A stretch of 15,202 nt of DNA from JBFMFR01 sp040752025 (GCA_040752025.1 JBFMFR010000083.1:1-15202), one strand, 5' to 3'. Shown: positions 1 through 6,872, numbered from the stretch's first letter. Program-made: numbers and translations. The notes: generated by a model not told the origin, from the letters alone.

Positions 1-181
1 TTTTCGGACAATAAAGTGTGTTCCAGTCCATTGTGGCATCCTCGATTGGCACAGTATGCCTTCAAGGATACGCCAATTTTTCAGATTTCGATTACCTCAT
101 CAAGTCAAATGAGGGACAACACCAAAATTTGCCAGGGCTTGCTTTTTGTGAATATCTTCTCTCTGCACCCTCTTCGCTAAC

Positions 182-289
182 GATAGCGCCATCACCGCCC
201 TAGCCTTCTCCCCCGACGGTTGCTGGCTGGCCTGTGGCGACGCCCACGGCACGGCTGGCTCAGGGCGATACGTAAATATTCCCTGGTAG
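182..289 (+). pseudogene. WD40-repeat fragment
   Basis: This frame reads as one WD40 blade: SAITALAFSPDG, then CWLACGDAHGTA, then a stop (tag) at 287-289. The pattern hydrophobic-x-FSPDG-xxLA-x-G-D is the hallmark of bacterial WD40 repeats. The frame is closed upstream by a tga at 149-151 and has no usable start, so only about one blade remains. It is probably the relic of a large WD40 or NACHT/kinase-WD40 protein, a class common in Chloroflexota and cyanobacteria. No function is implied now. Confidence 0.6.
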
Positions 290-308
290 CCTCGAATGGC
301 CCGTAGAT

Positions 309-327
309 GGGCGCAGGCCCTGCGCCC
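309..327. repeat. Perfect intergenic palindrome, 9-bp arms
   Basis: gggcgcagg and cctgcgccc flank a single c. It is a GC-rich palindrome of the REP-like kind, with no T-run, so a terminator role is unlikely. Confidence 0.6.
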
Positions 328-380
328 CTACAATCGAAAAAACCGTGTTAACCCGGTAAATGTGTGTTCCCAAACCCAGC

Positions 381-403
381 CCCGGAGTTTCCAAAACTCC
401 GGG
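381..403. repeat. Perfect hairpin, 10-bp arms, 3-nt loop
   Basis: cccggagttt pairs with aaactccggg around a cca loop. It lies 54 nt downstream of the previous palindrome. No T-run follows, so I read it as a dispersed palindromic repeat rather than a terminator. Its copy number in the genome cannot be judged from this window. Confidence 0.6.
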
Positions 404-455
404 CGCCTGGCGTCCTGTACAATTTTGTAAGGCGGGCCATGGTTCTGACCAAGTG

Positions 456-469
456 GTGACATATGTCAC
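456..469. promoter_or_regulatory. 14-bp palindrome upstream of the fur-feo promoter
   Basis: gtgacat/atgtcac is a perfect palindrome ending just before the proposed -35 element of the fur-feo promoter. Its position suits an activator or a second regulator. The cognate protein is not known; CRP/FNR-family sites share tgac-like half-sites, but the match is loose. Confidence 0.4.
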
Positions 470-498
470 TTCTCATTCGCGGCGAAGTGGGGTATTAT
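470..498 (+). promoter_or_regulatory. Predicted sigma70-type promoter for fur-feo
   Basis: The -35 candidate ttctca (470-475, 4/6 to consensus) and -10 candidate tattat (493-498, 5/6) are separated by 17 nt. Transcription would start inside or just before the Fur-like palindrome at 504-520, the right place for repression. This is a consensus match only. Confidence 0.5.
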
Positions 499-503
499 TG
501 ATA

Positions 504-520
504 TTGAGAATTATTCTCAA
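504..520. promoter_or_regulatory. Fur-box-like operator
   Basis: ttgagaat-t-attctcaa is a perfect 8-1-8 inverted repeat, matching the classical 7-1-7 Fur site (tgataatnattatca type) in nearly every symmetric position. It lies 6 nt downstream of the -10 candidate and 11 nt upstream of the fur start codon, so bound Fur would block the promoter. This predicts iron-dependent autorepression of fur and co-repression of feoABC. Confidence 0.8.
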
Positions 521-531
521 GAGGTGCAGCC

Positions 532-1005
532 ATGAGTCGAGAAACTGTTTTCCGGGAGGCGATCCAATCCAGCGGGCTGCGCATGACGCGCCAGCGCCAG
601 TTGGTGCTGGAGGTGCTCGAGGAGAGCCGCCAGCACCTGGACGCCGAGGCGATCCACGACCGGGTGAGGGCGCGTGACCCGCGCGTGGGGCTGGCGACGG
701 TTTATCGCACGCTGGCCTTGTTGAAGGAGATCGGCCTGGTGGAAGAGCACCGGTTGGGGGAGGAGCACGGGCATTTCGAGGCGGTGGCGGATGCGCCGCA
801 CTACCATTTCACCTGCCTGAAGTGCCGGCGGGTGATCGAGTTCGAAGCGCCGCTGGTCGACCAGGTGATCGGAGAGCTGGTCGAGCGGCACGGCATCCAG
901 GTGGTGGAAGCGCACCTGAACGTGAGCGGCTACTGCGCCGCCTGTTCGGAAGAGGCGGGAGCTTTGCCTGTTCGACATCATGGGAGCGCCTATGCCCAGG
1001 CATAA
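532..1005 (+). CDS. fur: Fur-family iron-responsive repressor
   Basis: A 157-residue Fur-family regulator. The N-terminal winged helix (about 10-85) includes LRMTRQRQLVLEVLEE, and the recognition-helix region reads GLATVYRTLALL (53-64). The metal-binding dimerisation half has the H90-Y-H92 motif, the C95-x2-C98 and C135-x2-C138 pairs expected for a structural zinc site, and H79/H81 near the hinge. Length is typical of the family. The ATG is preceded by gaggtg at 521-526. It is first in an operon with feoA, whose likely start overlaps the end of fur, and has a Fur-box-like palindrome in its own promoter. I assign Fur rather than Zur, PerR or Mur because of the linked feo genes; the protein sequence alone does not settle the metal. 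Confidence 0.9.
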   Translation: MSRETVFREAIQSSGLRMTRQRQLVLEVLEESRQHLDAEAIHDRVRARDPRVGLATVYRTLALLKEIGLVEEHRLGEEHGHFEAVADAPHYHFTCLKCRRVIEFEAPLVDQVIGELVERHGIQVVEAHLNVSGYCAACSEEAGALPVRHHGSAYAQA

Positions 1006-1339
1006 GAGACGCTTTACTTTCCAAAGGCGGTTCTTCAGGAAGTTATTTTCCGGGAATCATTCTTTCCACCCTCACGGCAGGTTCGGGCGGGAGGGCGAGG
1101 CGCATTCCGGGGCCATGCCGCTGAGCGGGCTGCGCGCCGGCGAGCGCGGCGTGGTGGTGGGCCTGGAGGGGGGCTGCTGGATGGTCAACCGCATGGCGGC
1201 GCTGGGCTTCACGCCGGGGGCGGAGGTGACGCTCTTGCAGAATTACGGCTTCGGCCCGCTGATCGCGGTGGTGCGCGAGACGCGCGTGGCCCTGGGGCGG
1301 GGCGAGGCCTACCGCATCAAGGTGAAAGTTGGCGCGTGA
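992..1339 (+). CDS. feoA: FeoA, SH3-like ferrous iron transport accessory protein
   Basis: The core (from MPLSGLRAGERG at the ATG at 1115) is a standard FeoA of about 74 residues: an SH3-like fold with WMVNRMAALGFTPGAEV, LLQNYGFGPLIAVV and RGEAYRIKVKV. FeoA is a small cytosolic partner of FeoB. The frame is open further upstream, giving a 41-residue N-terminal extension very rich in Arg, Lys, Phe and His from the ATG at 992. I chose 992 because gggag lies 5 nt upstream, whereas the ATG at 1115 has no well-spaced ribosome site; an ATG at 980 is also possible. Starting at 992, the gene overlaps fur by 14 nt; its end overlaps feoB by 11 nt. If 1115 is the true start, 1006-1114 is intergenic and holds a small Fur-like core, gaat-c-attc, at 1054-1062. 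Confidence 0.85.
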   Translation: MPRHKRRFTFQRRFFRKLFSGNHSFHPHGRFGREGEAHSGAMPLSGLRAGERGVVVGLEGGCWMVNRMAALGFTPGAEVTLLQNYGFGPLIAVVRETRVALGRGEAYRIKVKVGA

Positions 1340-3461
1340 GCTGCTGGTGGCGCTGGCCGGGCAGCCCAACGTGGGCAAGTCGACGGTCTTCAACGCTCTC
1401 ACCGGCCAGGCGCAGTACGTGAGCAACTGGCCGGGCAAGACCAGCGAGGAGAAGCGCGGCGTATGCCGCTTCGACGGGGCGGCTTTCGAGGTGGTGGACC
1501 TGCCGGGGGTCTACAGCCTGACGGCCAACACGGCGGAAGAGCGCCTGGTGCGCAATTTCCTGATCCGGCAGCGCCCGGAGGTGGTGGTGGTGACGGCCAA
1601 CGCCGCCACGCTGGAGCACAACCTGTACCTGCTGGCGGAGGTGATCGCCCTGCCGGTGCGGGTGGTGCTGGTGCTGAATATGATGGACCTGGCGGCGCAG
1701 CAGGGCATGCGCATCGAGGCGCACGTGCTGGAGGCGGCCCTGGGTGTGCCGGTGGTCCCCATGTCGGCTTCGCACGGCCAGGGCATCCAGGAGCTGGCGG
1801 CGGCGATCCTGCGGGCGGCCGGGCAGCCGGTAAAGGCTGGGCCCAATGATTGCGGTGGGGAAGTCCAGCCGGAGAACCGCACTGGGGTGGATTATTTCGC
1901 CGCCGGAGCGGCGTATTTTGCCGCCGATCACCGCGCCGTGCTGGCGCAGCTTTGCGAGCTGATCGGGGCGGACCTCCCGGAGGAGTTTTCACCCGCTCGG
2001 GAACCCGCTTTGGAAACGGACCCTGACCTGACGGCGAGGGCGCTGCGCGAGTGGCTGGCTTTGAAGCTGCTGGAGGGGGACAGCCAGGTCACGGACAGCA
2101 TGCAGGCGCAACTGGGCGAGCGCTGGGCGGCGGTGCACGCGGTGTTGATGCGGCACGAGGACGCCATCCTTTCGATCGCCAGCGGGCGCTACGAATGGAT
2201 CGGGCGCATGCTGCGGGCGGCGGTGGTGCAGCCGCGGGCGGGGCAGTTGACGCTGACCGACCGCATCGACCGGGTGGCGACGCACCCGTTGTGGGGGCTG
2301 CTGACTCTGCTGGGCATCCTGGGGCTGTTGTTCTGGCTGACGTACGCCCTGGGGACGCCCTTGCAAACCTGGCTGGACCGGCGCCTGGTGCAGGCGGGCT
2401 CGGATTGGGTGTGGGCGGCCTTCGCCAGCGGGGCGCTGGCCGGGGCGCCCGCCTGGCTGCCCGACCTGCTGGTGCACGGGGTGGTGGCGGGGGTGGGCAC
2501 GGTGCTGACGCTGCTGCCGGTCCTGTTGATCTTCTTCGCGGCGCTGTCGCTGCTGGAGGATGTGGGCTACATGGCGCGGGCGGCGTACGTGATGGACCGC
2601 TTCATGCACCTGATGGGGCTGCACGGGCAGAGCTTCCTGCCGCTGTTCCTGGGCTTCGGCTGCAACGTGCCGGCGGTGATGGGGGCGCGCATCGTCGATT
2701 CGCCCAAGGCCAGGCTGGTGACGATCCTGGTGACGCCGCTGGTGCCGTGCACGGCGCGCATGGCGGTGATCACTTTGCTGGCGCCGATCTTCTTCGGCAG
2801 CCGGGCGCTGTGGGTCTCGTGGGGGCTGGTGGCGCTGAGCATCCTGGCGCTGACGCTGGTGGGGGTGGTGCTGCACGAGTTCTTCCTGGGCGGCGAGCAC
2901 AAGGCTTTCATCATGGAGATGCCGCTGTACCACTTCCCCAATTTGCGCACCATCGGCCAATCGATCTGGGGGCGGCTGGTGGATTTCTTGCAGATGGCCG
3001 GGACGATCATCCTGGTGGTGTCGATCGTGCTGTGGGCGCTCTCGCATTTCCCGGGCGGCTCGATCGAGGCCAGCTACCTGGCGGGGGTGGGGCGCTGGCT
3101 GTCGCCGCTGGGAGCGTGGATGGGGCTGGACTGGCGCATGCTGGTGGCTCTGCTGGCCAGTTTCGTGCGCAAGGAGAACACCATCCCGACCCTGGCGGTG
3201 CTGTACGGGGTGGGCGCGCAGGGCGGGGCGCCGGCCAGCCTGGCGGGCGTGCTCTCGGGCAGCCTGGCCCCGGCGGCGGCGCTGGCCTTCCTGGCGGTGC
3301 AGATCCTGTTCATCCCCTGCATGGCGACCCTGGCGACCATCCGCCAGGAAACCGGCTCGTGGCGCTGGACGATCACCAGCGTGGCGCTGCTCTTGCTGCT
3401 TTCTTTCTCGGTGGGGACGGCCATCTACCAGGCGGCGGGCTGGCTGGGCTGGGGGGTGTGA
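1329..3461 (+). CDS. feoB: FeoB ferrous iron transporter
   Basis: A 710-residue inner-membrane Fe(II) transporter. The N-terminal G domain has G1 GQPNVGKST (11-19), a G2 region NWPGKTSEEK (33-42), G3 DLPG (57-60) and G4 NMMD (117-120), followed by a helical GDI-like region to about 300. The membrane part carries both Gate motifs, including EDVGYMARAAYVMDRF, GFGCNVPAVMGAR, TPLVPCTARM and FVRKENTIPTLAVLYG, and ends IPCMATLATIRQETGSW. Length is normal for FeoB. The start is TTG at 1329 with aaggtg 5 nt upstream, inside the feoA stop region, indicating translational coupling. The G2-G4 stretch reads TANAATLEHNLYL where many FeoBs have DATNLERNLYL, a modest variation. Very high third-position GC produces long empty frames on both strands here. 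Confidence 0.95.
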   Translation: MARELLVALAGQPNVGKSTVFNALTGQAQYVSNWPGKTSEEKRGVCRFDGAAFEVVDLPGVYSLTANTAEERLVRNFLIRQRPEVVVVTANAATLEHNLYLLAEVIALPVRVVLVLNMMDLAAQQGMRIEAHVLEAALGVPVVPMSASHGQGIQELAAAILRAAGQPVKAGPNDCGGEVQPENRTGVDYFAAGAAYFAADHRAVLAQLCELIGADLPEEFSPAREPALETDPDLTARALREWLALKLLEGDSQVTDSMQAQLGERWAAVHAVLMRHEDAILSIASGRYEWIGRMLRAAVVQPRAGQLTLTDRIDRVATHPLWGLLTLLGILGLLFWLTYALGTPLQTWLDRRLVQAGSDWVWAAFASGALAGAPAWLPDLLVHGVVAGVGTVLTLLPVLLIFFAALSLLEDVGYMARAAYVMDRFMHLMGLHGQSFLPLFLGFGCNVPAVMGARIVDSPKARLVTILVTPLVPCTARMAVITLLAPIFFGSRALWVSWGLVALSILALTLVGVVLHEFFLGGEHKAFIMEMPLYHFPNLRTIGQSIWGRLVDFLQMAGTIILVVSIVLWALSHFPGGSIEASYLAGVGRWLSPLGAWMGLDWRMLVALLASFVRKENTIPTLAVLYGVGAQGGAPASLAGVLSGSLAPAAALAFLAVQILFIPCMATLATIRQETGSWRWTITSVALLLLLSFSVGTAIYQAAGWLGWGV

Positions 3462-3462
3462 G

Positions 3463-3699
3463 ATGCTGAAACGGTTGTTGGAGCTCCTGCAAGAGGGCGG
3501 CACGTTCAGCCTGGCGGAATTGGCCGCCGAGCTGGAGGTGAGCGAGGCGCTGCTGAAGCAGATGCTGGATGACCTGGTGCGCATGGGCTACCTGGAGACA
3601 GTGGGGCACGAAAATGCGCCGCAGTGCCAGGCCTGCCCGGTAAAGGGCTGCCAGGACTGTAAAATCGCCGCGCACGAGCACCTGTGGTCGACGCGCTAG
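3463..3699 (+). CDS. FeoC-like winged-helix Fe-S protein
   Basis: A 78-residue protein starting one base after the feoB stop. The N-terminal two thirds (about 1-50) form a winged helix with FSLAELAAELEVSEALLKQMLDDLVRMGYLE. The C-terminal part has C55-x2-C58-x4-C63-x2-C66, the FeoC-type cysteine cluster reported to bind an oxygen-sensitive Fe-S centre. FeoC proteins are proposed to regulate FeoB stability or feo expression according to oxygen. The placement as last gene of feoABC and the compact size support the call. The ribosome site would lie inside the end of feoB, so coupling is likely. It converges on the next gene, leaving only 6 nt between the stop codons. Confidence 0.85.
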   Translation: MLKRLLELLQEGGTFSLAELAAELEVSEALLKQMLDDLVRMGYLETVGHENAPQCQACPVKGCQDCKIAAHEHLWSTR

Positions 3700-3705
3700 G
3701 GCGGC

Positions 3706-4329
3706 TTACTGCCCGATGTGCGAGATCGACGGGTAGCTGGAGAAGTGGCGGTTGACGGGCTCTCCGGAGGCGTCGGGGGTTTGCAGGACGAGCAGGAAGC
3801 GGGCCTTCTCCTGGGTGGCGTTGTGCCACTGGTGGGGCAGGCCGGCCTCGAAGAGCAGGAAGTCGCCCGCCTGGAGCAGGTGGACTTCGCCGTCCACCAG
3901 GTATTCGATCTGGCCCTCGACGCAGTAGACGAATTCGTGCCCGTTGTGCACCACCTGGCGGGAGCCGCTGCCGGAACCCGGCTCCAGGGTGATCAAGAAG
4001 GGCTCCATTTCCTGGCGGCGCAGGCGCTCGCCAATGCCTTCGATGCACACGCCTTTGCTGTCGAGGCGCGGGCGCTGCTTGGCTTTGACGTGCAGGATGG
4101 TCTTCTGGACTTCGTCTTCGAAGAAGTAGCTCATTTTGACGTTCAGGGCCGTGGCCAGGCTTTGCAGGGTGGATACGCTGGGGGAGTTTTCGTCTCTTTC
4201 GATCAGGCTGACGGCGTTGGCGGAGATGCCCGCCCGGCTGGCGAGCTCGCGCTGCGATAGGCCGCGCTCGTCGCGCAGGGCGCGCACTTTGGCGCCGACG
4301 GTGGATCTGACTGGTTCTGGATTGTGCAT
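3706..4329 (-). CDS. XRE-family regulator with C-terminal cupin domain
   Basis: A 207-residue transcription regulator. Residues about 10-70 are an XRE helix-turn-helix (VGAKVRALRDERGLSQRELA, then SANAVSLIERDENSPSVSTL). Residues about 108-185 are a cupin with H128, H131/E132 (HNGHEFVYCVEGQIEY), GDFLLFEAG and PHQW (H166). Such proteins sense a small molecule through the cupin and often repress metabolic or stress genes (SutR/PuuR-like architecture). The ATG has ggagg about 8 nt upstream. The gene is convergent with feoC and transcribed away from the repeat block that separates it from a second XRE-cupin gene. Nothing in the sequence ties it to iron; ligand and targets are unknown. Confidence 0.88.
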   Translation of the reverse strand: MHNPEPVRSTVGAKVRALRDERGLSQRELASRAGISANAVSLIERDENSPSVSTLQSLATALNVKMSYFFEDEVQKTILHVKAKQRPRLDSKGVCIEGIGERLRRQEMEPFLITLEPGSGSGSRQVVHNGHEFVYCVEGQIEYLVDGEVHLLQAGDFLLFEAGLPHQWHNATQEKARFLLVLQTPDASGEPVNRHFSSYPSISHIGQ

Positions 4330-4341
4330 GCCTGCCTCCCG

Positions 4342-4398
4342 GCTAAAAACTAAACACGGAGCTAAAAACTAAACACGAAGCTAAAAACTAAACACGAA
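4342..4398. repeat. Tandem 19-bp repeat, three copies
   Basis: Units of gctaaaaactaaacacgRa repeat at 4342-4360, 4361-4379 and 4380-4398 with only one variable base (g in the first copy, a in the others). The array abuts the 'cacggag' block and lies just upstream of the minus-strand XRE-cupin gene, so it falls in that gene's promoter region. Confidence 0.85.
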
Positions 4399-4622
4399 GA
4401 TCACGGAGTTCTAACACGGAGATCACGGAGTTTTTTTTTTCTTGCTTTTTCAACACGGAGATCACGGAGTTCTAACACGGAGTTCTAACACGGAGTTCAC
4501 GGAGTTTTTTTTCTTGCTTTTTCAACACGGAGATCACGGAGTTTTTTTATATATAAAGGACTCTGTGTGCTCCGTGGTTCTTCTCTGTGTTCTCCGTGTT
4601 TTTCTTTGTGTTTTCTTCTCTA
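4399..4622. repeat. 'aacacggagatcacggag' repeat block with an inverted half
   Basis: The left part (4399-4547) has repeated aacacggagatcacggagtt and shorter aacacggagtt units, including two near-identical modules of a T-run followed by cttgctttttcaacacggag. The right part (about 4560-4620) carries the same motif inverted (actctgtgtgctccgtgg, tctccgtg). Direct and inverted copies could fold into a long imperfect hairpin. The same family recurs at 11005-11246. I see no spacers of CRISPR size and no cas gene. Confidence 0.85.
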
Positions 4623-4634
4623 TTGTATCAAAAC

Positions 4635-4652
4635 CTGGCGCTTGTGCGCCAG
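4635..4652. repeat. Hairpin, 7-bp stem, tetraloop
   Basis: ctggcgc (4635-4641) pairs with gcgccag (4646-4652) around ttgt; flanking aaaacc (4630-4635) and ggtttt (4661-4666) could pair further out. A short T-run follows at 4663-4667, so a terminator is conceivable, but no gene ends nearby on this strand. Confidence 0.45.
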
Positions 4653-4725
4653 CGCGCTTTGGTTTTTAAAAAGACAAAAATACTGGTTAAGCATATTCTT
4701 AGATGGGTTAAAATAACCAATTTAC

Positions 4726-4754
4726 TTGACAAGTGTAACTTTATTTGGTATTCT
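4726..4754 (+). promoter_or_regulatory. Predicted sigma70-type promoter for the redox operon
   Basis: A perfect -35 ttgaca (4726-4731) is separated by exactly 17 nt from tattct (4749-4754, 4/6 to tataat). The start codon at 4788 is 33 nt downstream, with aagga near 4774-4778. An 11-nt palindrome acttg-a-caagt (4724-4734) overlaps the -35, and ggtta-aaa-taacc lies at 4706-4718. Both are placed as operators would be, possibly for the XRE-cupin protein encoded next. Confidence 0.65.
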
Positions 4755-4787
4755 AGCTGTAAGCCAGAATAAAAAGGAAAAAATCAA

Positions 4788-5306
4788 ATGCCAGCGCGTG
4801 AATCATGGCGTAATGTCGGGCAGCGCATTCGTCTCTTGCGCAAAGAACAGGGCCTGACGCTCAAACAGCTTGCAATGGGCTGCGACCTTTCGCAGAATGC
4901 GATCAGCCTGGTGGAGCGTGGTGAAGTCGCTCCAACGGTGGCCACGCTGTGCAAGATCGCCTCGGCCCTGGGCGTCCCGGCCAGCTCGTTCCTGTACGAA
5001 GTTTGCCCCGGCGAGGTGGTGCTGGTGCGCGCCCAGGAAAGCCGCCCGCGGCCCGAGGAGAGTCTCTTGAATAATATTTTCGGAGACGCCTTTGCGGAGC
5101 GGCCGGTGATGTGCGTCGCCGGGGCGCCGCCGCCCGAGATGGTGCTGTGCCTGTGCGGGCAGATCGATTTCGAAGACTGCGACGGCCAGGTGCACAGCCT
5201 GAATTCGGGCGACCGCCTGTCGTGTAATGGCAATGCGCCGCAGCGCTGGCGCAATCCCGGCGACCAGACCGCCATTGCGATTGTGGTGATCCCACCGCCT
5301 GCTTGA
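4788..5306 (+). CDS. Cysteine-rich XRE regulator with degenerate cupin
   Basis: A 172-residue protein. Residues about 10-68 are an XRE helix-turn-helix (GQRIRLLRKEQGLTLKQLA, NAISLVERGEVAPTVATLCK). Residues about 85-170 align with a cupin, but its usual metal-binding histidines are absent: the HxH region reads PPEMVLCLCGQIDFEDCDG and the PH turn is APQRW. Eight cysteines occur in total (including C32, C55 and several around the cupin), unlike its neighbour at 3706, so a thiol or metal sensing role is possible (inference). It ends 10 nt before the HdrD-like gene and so is almost certainly first gene of the redox operon and its likely regulator. A strong promoter and two small palindromes lie upstream. 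Target and signal are unknown. Confidence 0.82.
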   Translation: MPARESWRNVGQRIRLLRKEQGLTLKQLAMGCDLSQNAISLVERGEVAPTVATLCKIASALGVPASSFLYEVCPGEVVLVRAQESRPRPEESLLNNIFGDAFAERPVMCVAGAPPPEMVLCLCGQIDFEDCDGQVHSLNSGDRLSCNGNAPQRWRNPGDQTAIAIVVIPPPA

Positions 5307-5316
5307 AGGAGCCTGT

Positions 5317-6816
5317 ATGACCCATACCGTTATCGGCCGCGATCCAACTTCCGCCAACCCGGCCCAGGCCAGGAAACCCTTTTACCATATCGACCCGGGC
5401 AATGCAGAACAGTCCCTGGGAAATCACAAAGCCTCGCCTCCGGAAGAAGCGCGCCTGGATGCCTTTTTCAGCGCCTTCGAGGCCATCCTGGAGCACAGCA
5501 ATTATCGTTTCCTGATGGATTTATATGCTCGCACGAGCAGCAAGTGCGGGCGCTGCGCGGTGGCCTGCCAGGTGTACCAGGCCAGCGGCGACCCGCGTGA
5601 CGTGCCCTGCTACCGCTCGAACCTGCTCCTGGACATCTACCGCCAGTTCTTCATGTCGCCCAGGCCGCCGTCCGGCTCTGGCAATGGCCGCTGGGAAGCG
5701 CGTTTCCTGGGAGATGCGCTCCAACCGTTCAGCGGGAGGCGGCATATGTCGCCGCAGCGTCTCTTGCAAGTCATCGATGAGATGGGTGAGTTGTTCTACC
5801 GCTGCACCGCCTGCCGGCGCTGCAAGCTGGAATGCCCGATGGGCATCGATCACGGGCTGATCACGCACCTGGGGCGCTACGTGCTCAGCCAGGCGGGCGT
5901 GGCCCCCAAGGGCCTGGTGGTCTCGGTGCGCGAGCAGTTGGAGGGCAAGACCGCCAACACTTCGGCTATCCCGCTGCCGGCGCTGATCGACAACCTGGAG
6001 TTCCTGCAGGAGGAGCTGGAGGAGATGAAGAGCCGGCCGATCACTTTCCCGGTCGACCAGCAGGGGGCTGAGTACATCTTCTTCCCGGCGGTCAGCGATT
6101 ACCTGATGGAGGCGGATACGCTGATGGGCAACGCGGCCGTGCTGCAGACGGCGGGCATCTCCTGGACGATCGGTTCGCAGTATTACGATGGCATCAATTA
6201 CGGCCTGTTCTACGACGATTGGGTGCTCGAGCGCATCATTCATAAGCTGGTCGATGAAGCCCATCGTTTGCAGGCCAGGAAGATCCTGATCGGGGAATGC
6301 GGCCATGCGGCGCGCTCGGCGCGCCAGTTCGTGCCGGCCTTCACCGCCTCCAACGGGGGAGGCTCGAAGAATGGGGGCTCGATGGAGGTGGTCAGCATCC
6401 TGGAGCTGACCCTGCAGGCCGTCCAGCAGGGCAAGATCAGCCTGGATCCCGAGGCGATCCCCGAGCGCGTCACCTACCACGATCCGTGCAACATCGCTCG
6501 CACGGGTTGGATCGTCGAACAGCCGCGCCAGATTTTGAAGAGCTTCGTGGGCGATTTCGTCGAAATGAACCCGCACGGGACTGAGAATTACTGCTGCGGC
6601 GGCGGCGGCGGGCTGGTGTCGCTGGATGAGACTATCGATTTCCGCATGCGCGTGAGCGGCAAGACCAAGGCCGAGCAGATCGCGGCCACCGGGGCGCAGA
6701 TCGTGGCTACGCCCTGCGCCAACTGCAAGAAGCAGTTGCGCGAATTGATGGAATTTTACAAAATGCCCGTGCAGATCGTGGGCGTTCACGATTTGATCCT
6801 GCGGGCGATCCGGTAG
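5317..6816 (+). CDS. HdrD/HmcF/DsrK-like iron-sulfur subunit (CCG domain)
   Basis: A 499-residue cytosolic Fe-S protein. The N-terminal part has C77-x2-C80-x3-C84 with C98 beyond, then the canonical C163-x2-C166-x2-C169-x3-C173-P [4Fe-4S] motif. The C-terminal part is a CCG domain of heterodisulfide-reductase type: C391 in HDPCNIAR, C426-C427-G in ENYCCGGGGG, and C467-x2-C470 in TPCANCKKQL, the pattern that holds the noncubane cluster for disulfide chemistry. The first CCG half is degenerate (only C328 in GECGHA). The set that follows (NarI-like, ferredoxin, NrfD, cytochrome c) matches Hmc and DsrMKJOP complexes, where this subunit is the cytosolic electron exit. The first 60 residues are poorly conserved in character. 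ggag lies 6 nt before the ATG. Substrate unknown. Confidence 0.88.
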   Translation: MTHTVIGRDPTSANPAQARKPFYHIDPGNAEQSLGNHKASPPEEARLDAFFSAFEAILEHSNYRFLMDLYARTSSKCGRCAVACQVYQASGDPRDVPCYRSNLLLDIYRQFFMSPRPPSGSGNGRWEARFLGDALQPFSGRRHMSPQRLLQVIDEMGELFYRCTACRRCKLECPMGIDHGLITHLGRYVLSQAGVAPKGLVVSVREQLEGKTANTSAIPLPALIDNLEFLQEELEEMKSRPITFPVDQQGAEYIFFPAVSDYLMEADTLMGNAAVLQTAGISWTIGSQYYDGINYGLFYDDWVLERIIHKLVDEAHRLQARKILIGECGHAARSARQFVPAFTASNGGGSKNGGSMEVVSILELTLQAVQQGKISLDPEAIPERVTYHDPCNIARTGWIVEQPRQILKSFVGDFVEMNPHGTENYCCGGGGGLVSLDETIDFRMRVSGKTKAEQIAATGAQIVATPCANCKKQLRELMEFYKMPVQIVGVHDLILRAIR

Positions 6817-6872
6817 GGGCGTACGGCGTGCGTTCCCACCGGGATTGCAATCATTTTTGAGGAGGTGGTGGA

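Larger units (their letters stand above)
1..490. other. Gene-poor left flank with repeats
   Basis: I recognise no intact gene here. The first 180 bases are AT-richer than what follows and encode nothing I can identify on either strand. A WD40-like scrap lies at 182-289, two perfect intergenic palindromes at 309-327 and 381-403, and the feo promoter region begins near 455. The stretch looks like decayed coding DNA plus mobile-type palindromic repeats. Confidence 0.6.

Noticed and set aside
1989..3584. A 531-residue open frame on the minus strand and a 472-residue one on the plus strand over feoB
   Set aside because: Both are low-complexity (Arg/His/Gln-rich or Gly/Ala-rich) shadows produced by very high third-position GC; feoB explains the region fully.
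3700..3720. Bidirectional terminator between feoC and the XRE-cupin gene
   Set aside because: Only a 4-bp gggc/gccc stem with no T-run is present.
4342..4622. CRISPR array
   Set aside because: Units are short and directly abutting or irregularly spaced, spacers are not unique, the motif also occurs inverted, and there are no cas genes.
4442..4669. Small proteins encoded in the repeat block
   Set aside because: Their translations are only repeat-derived strings (FFLLFQHGDHGVF-like) without a ribosome site.
5317..6816. Glycolate oxidase or anaerobic glycerol-3-phosphate dehydrogenase Fe-S subunit (GlcF/GlpC)
   Set aside because: These share CCG domains, but the adjoining NarI-like, ferredoxin and NrfD-cytochrome genes point to an Hmc/Dsr-type complex, and no flavoprotein partner is present.
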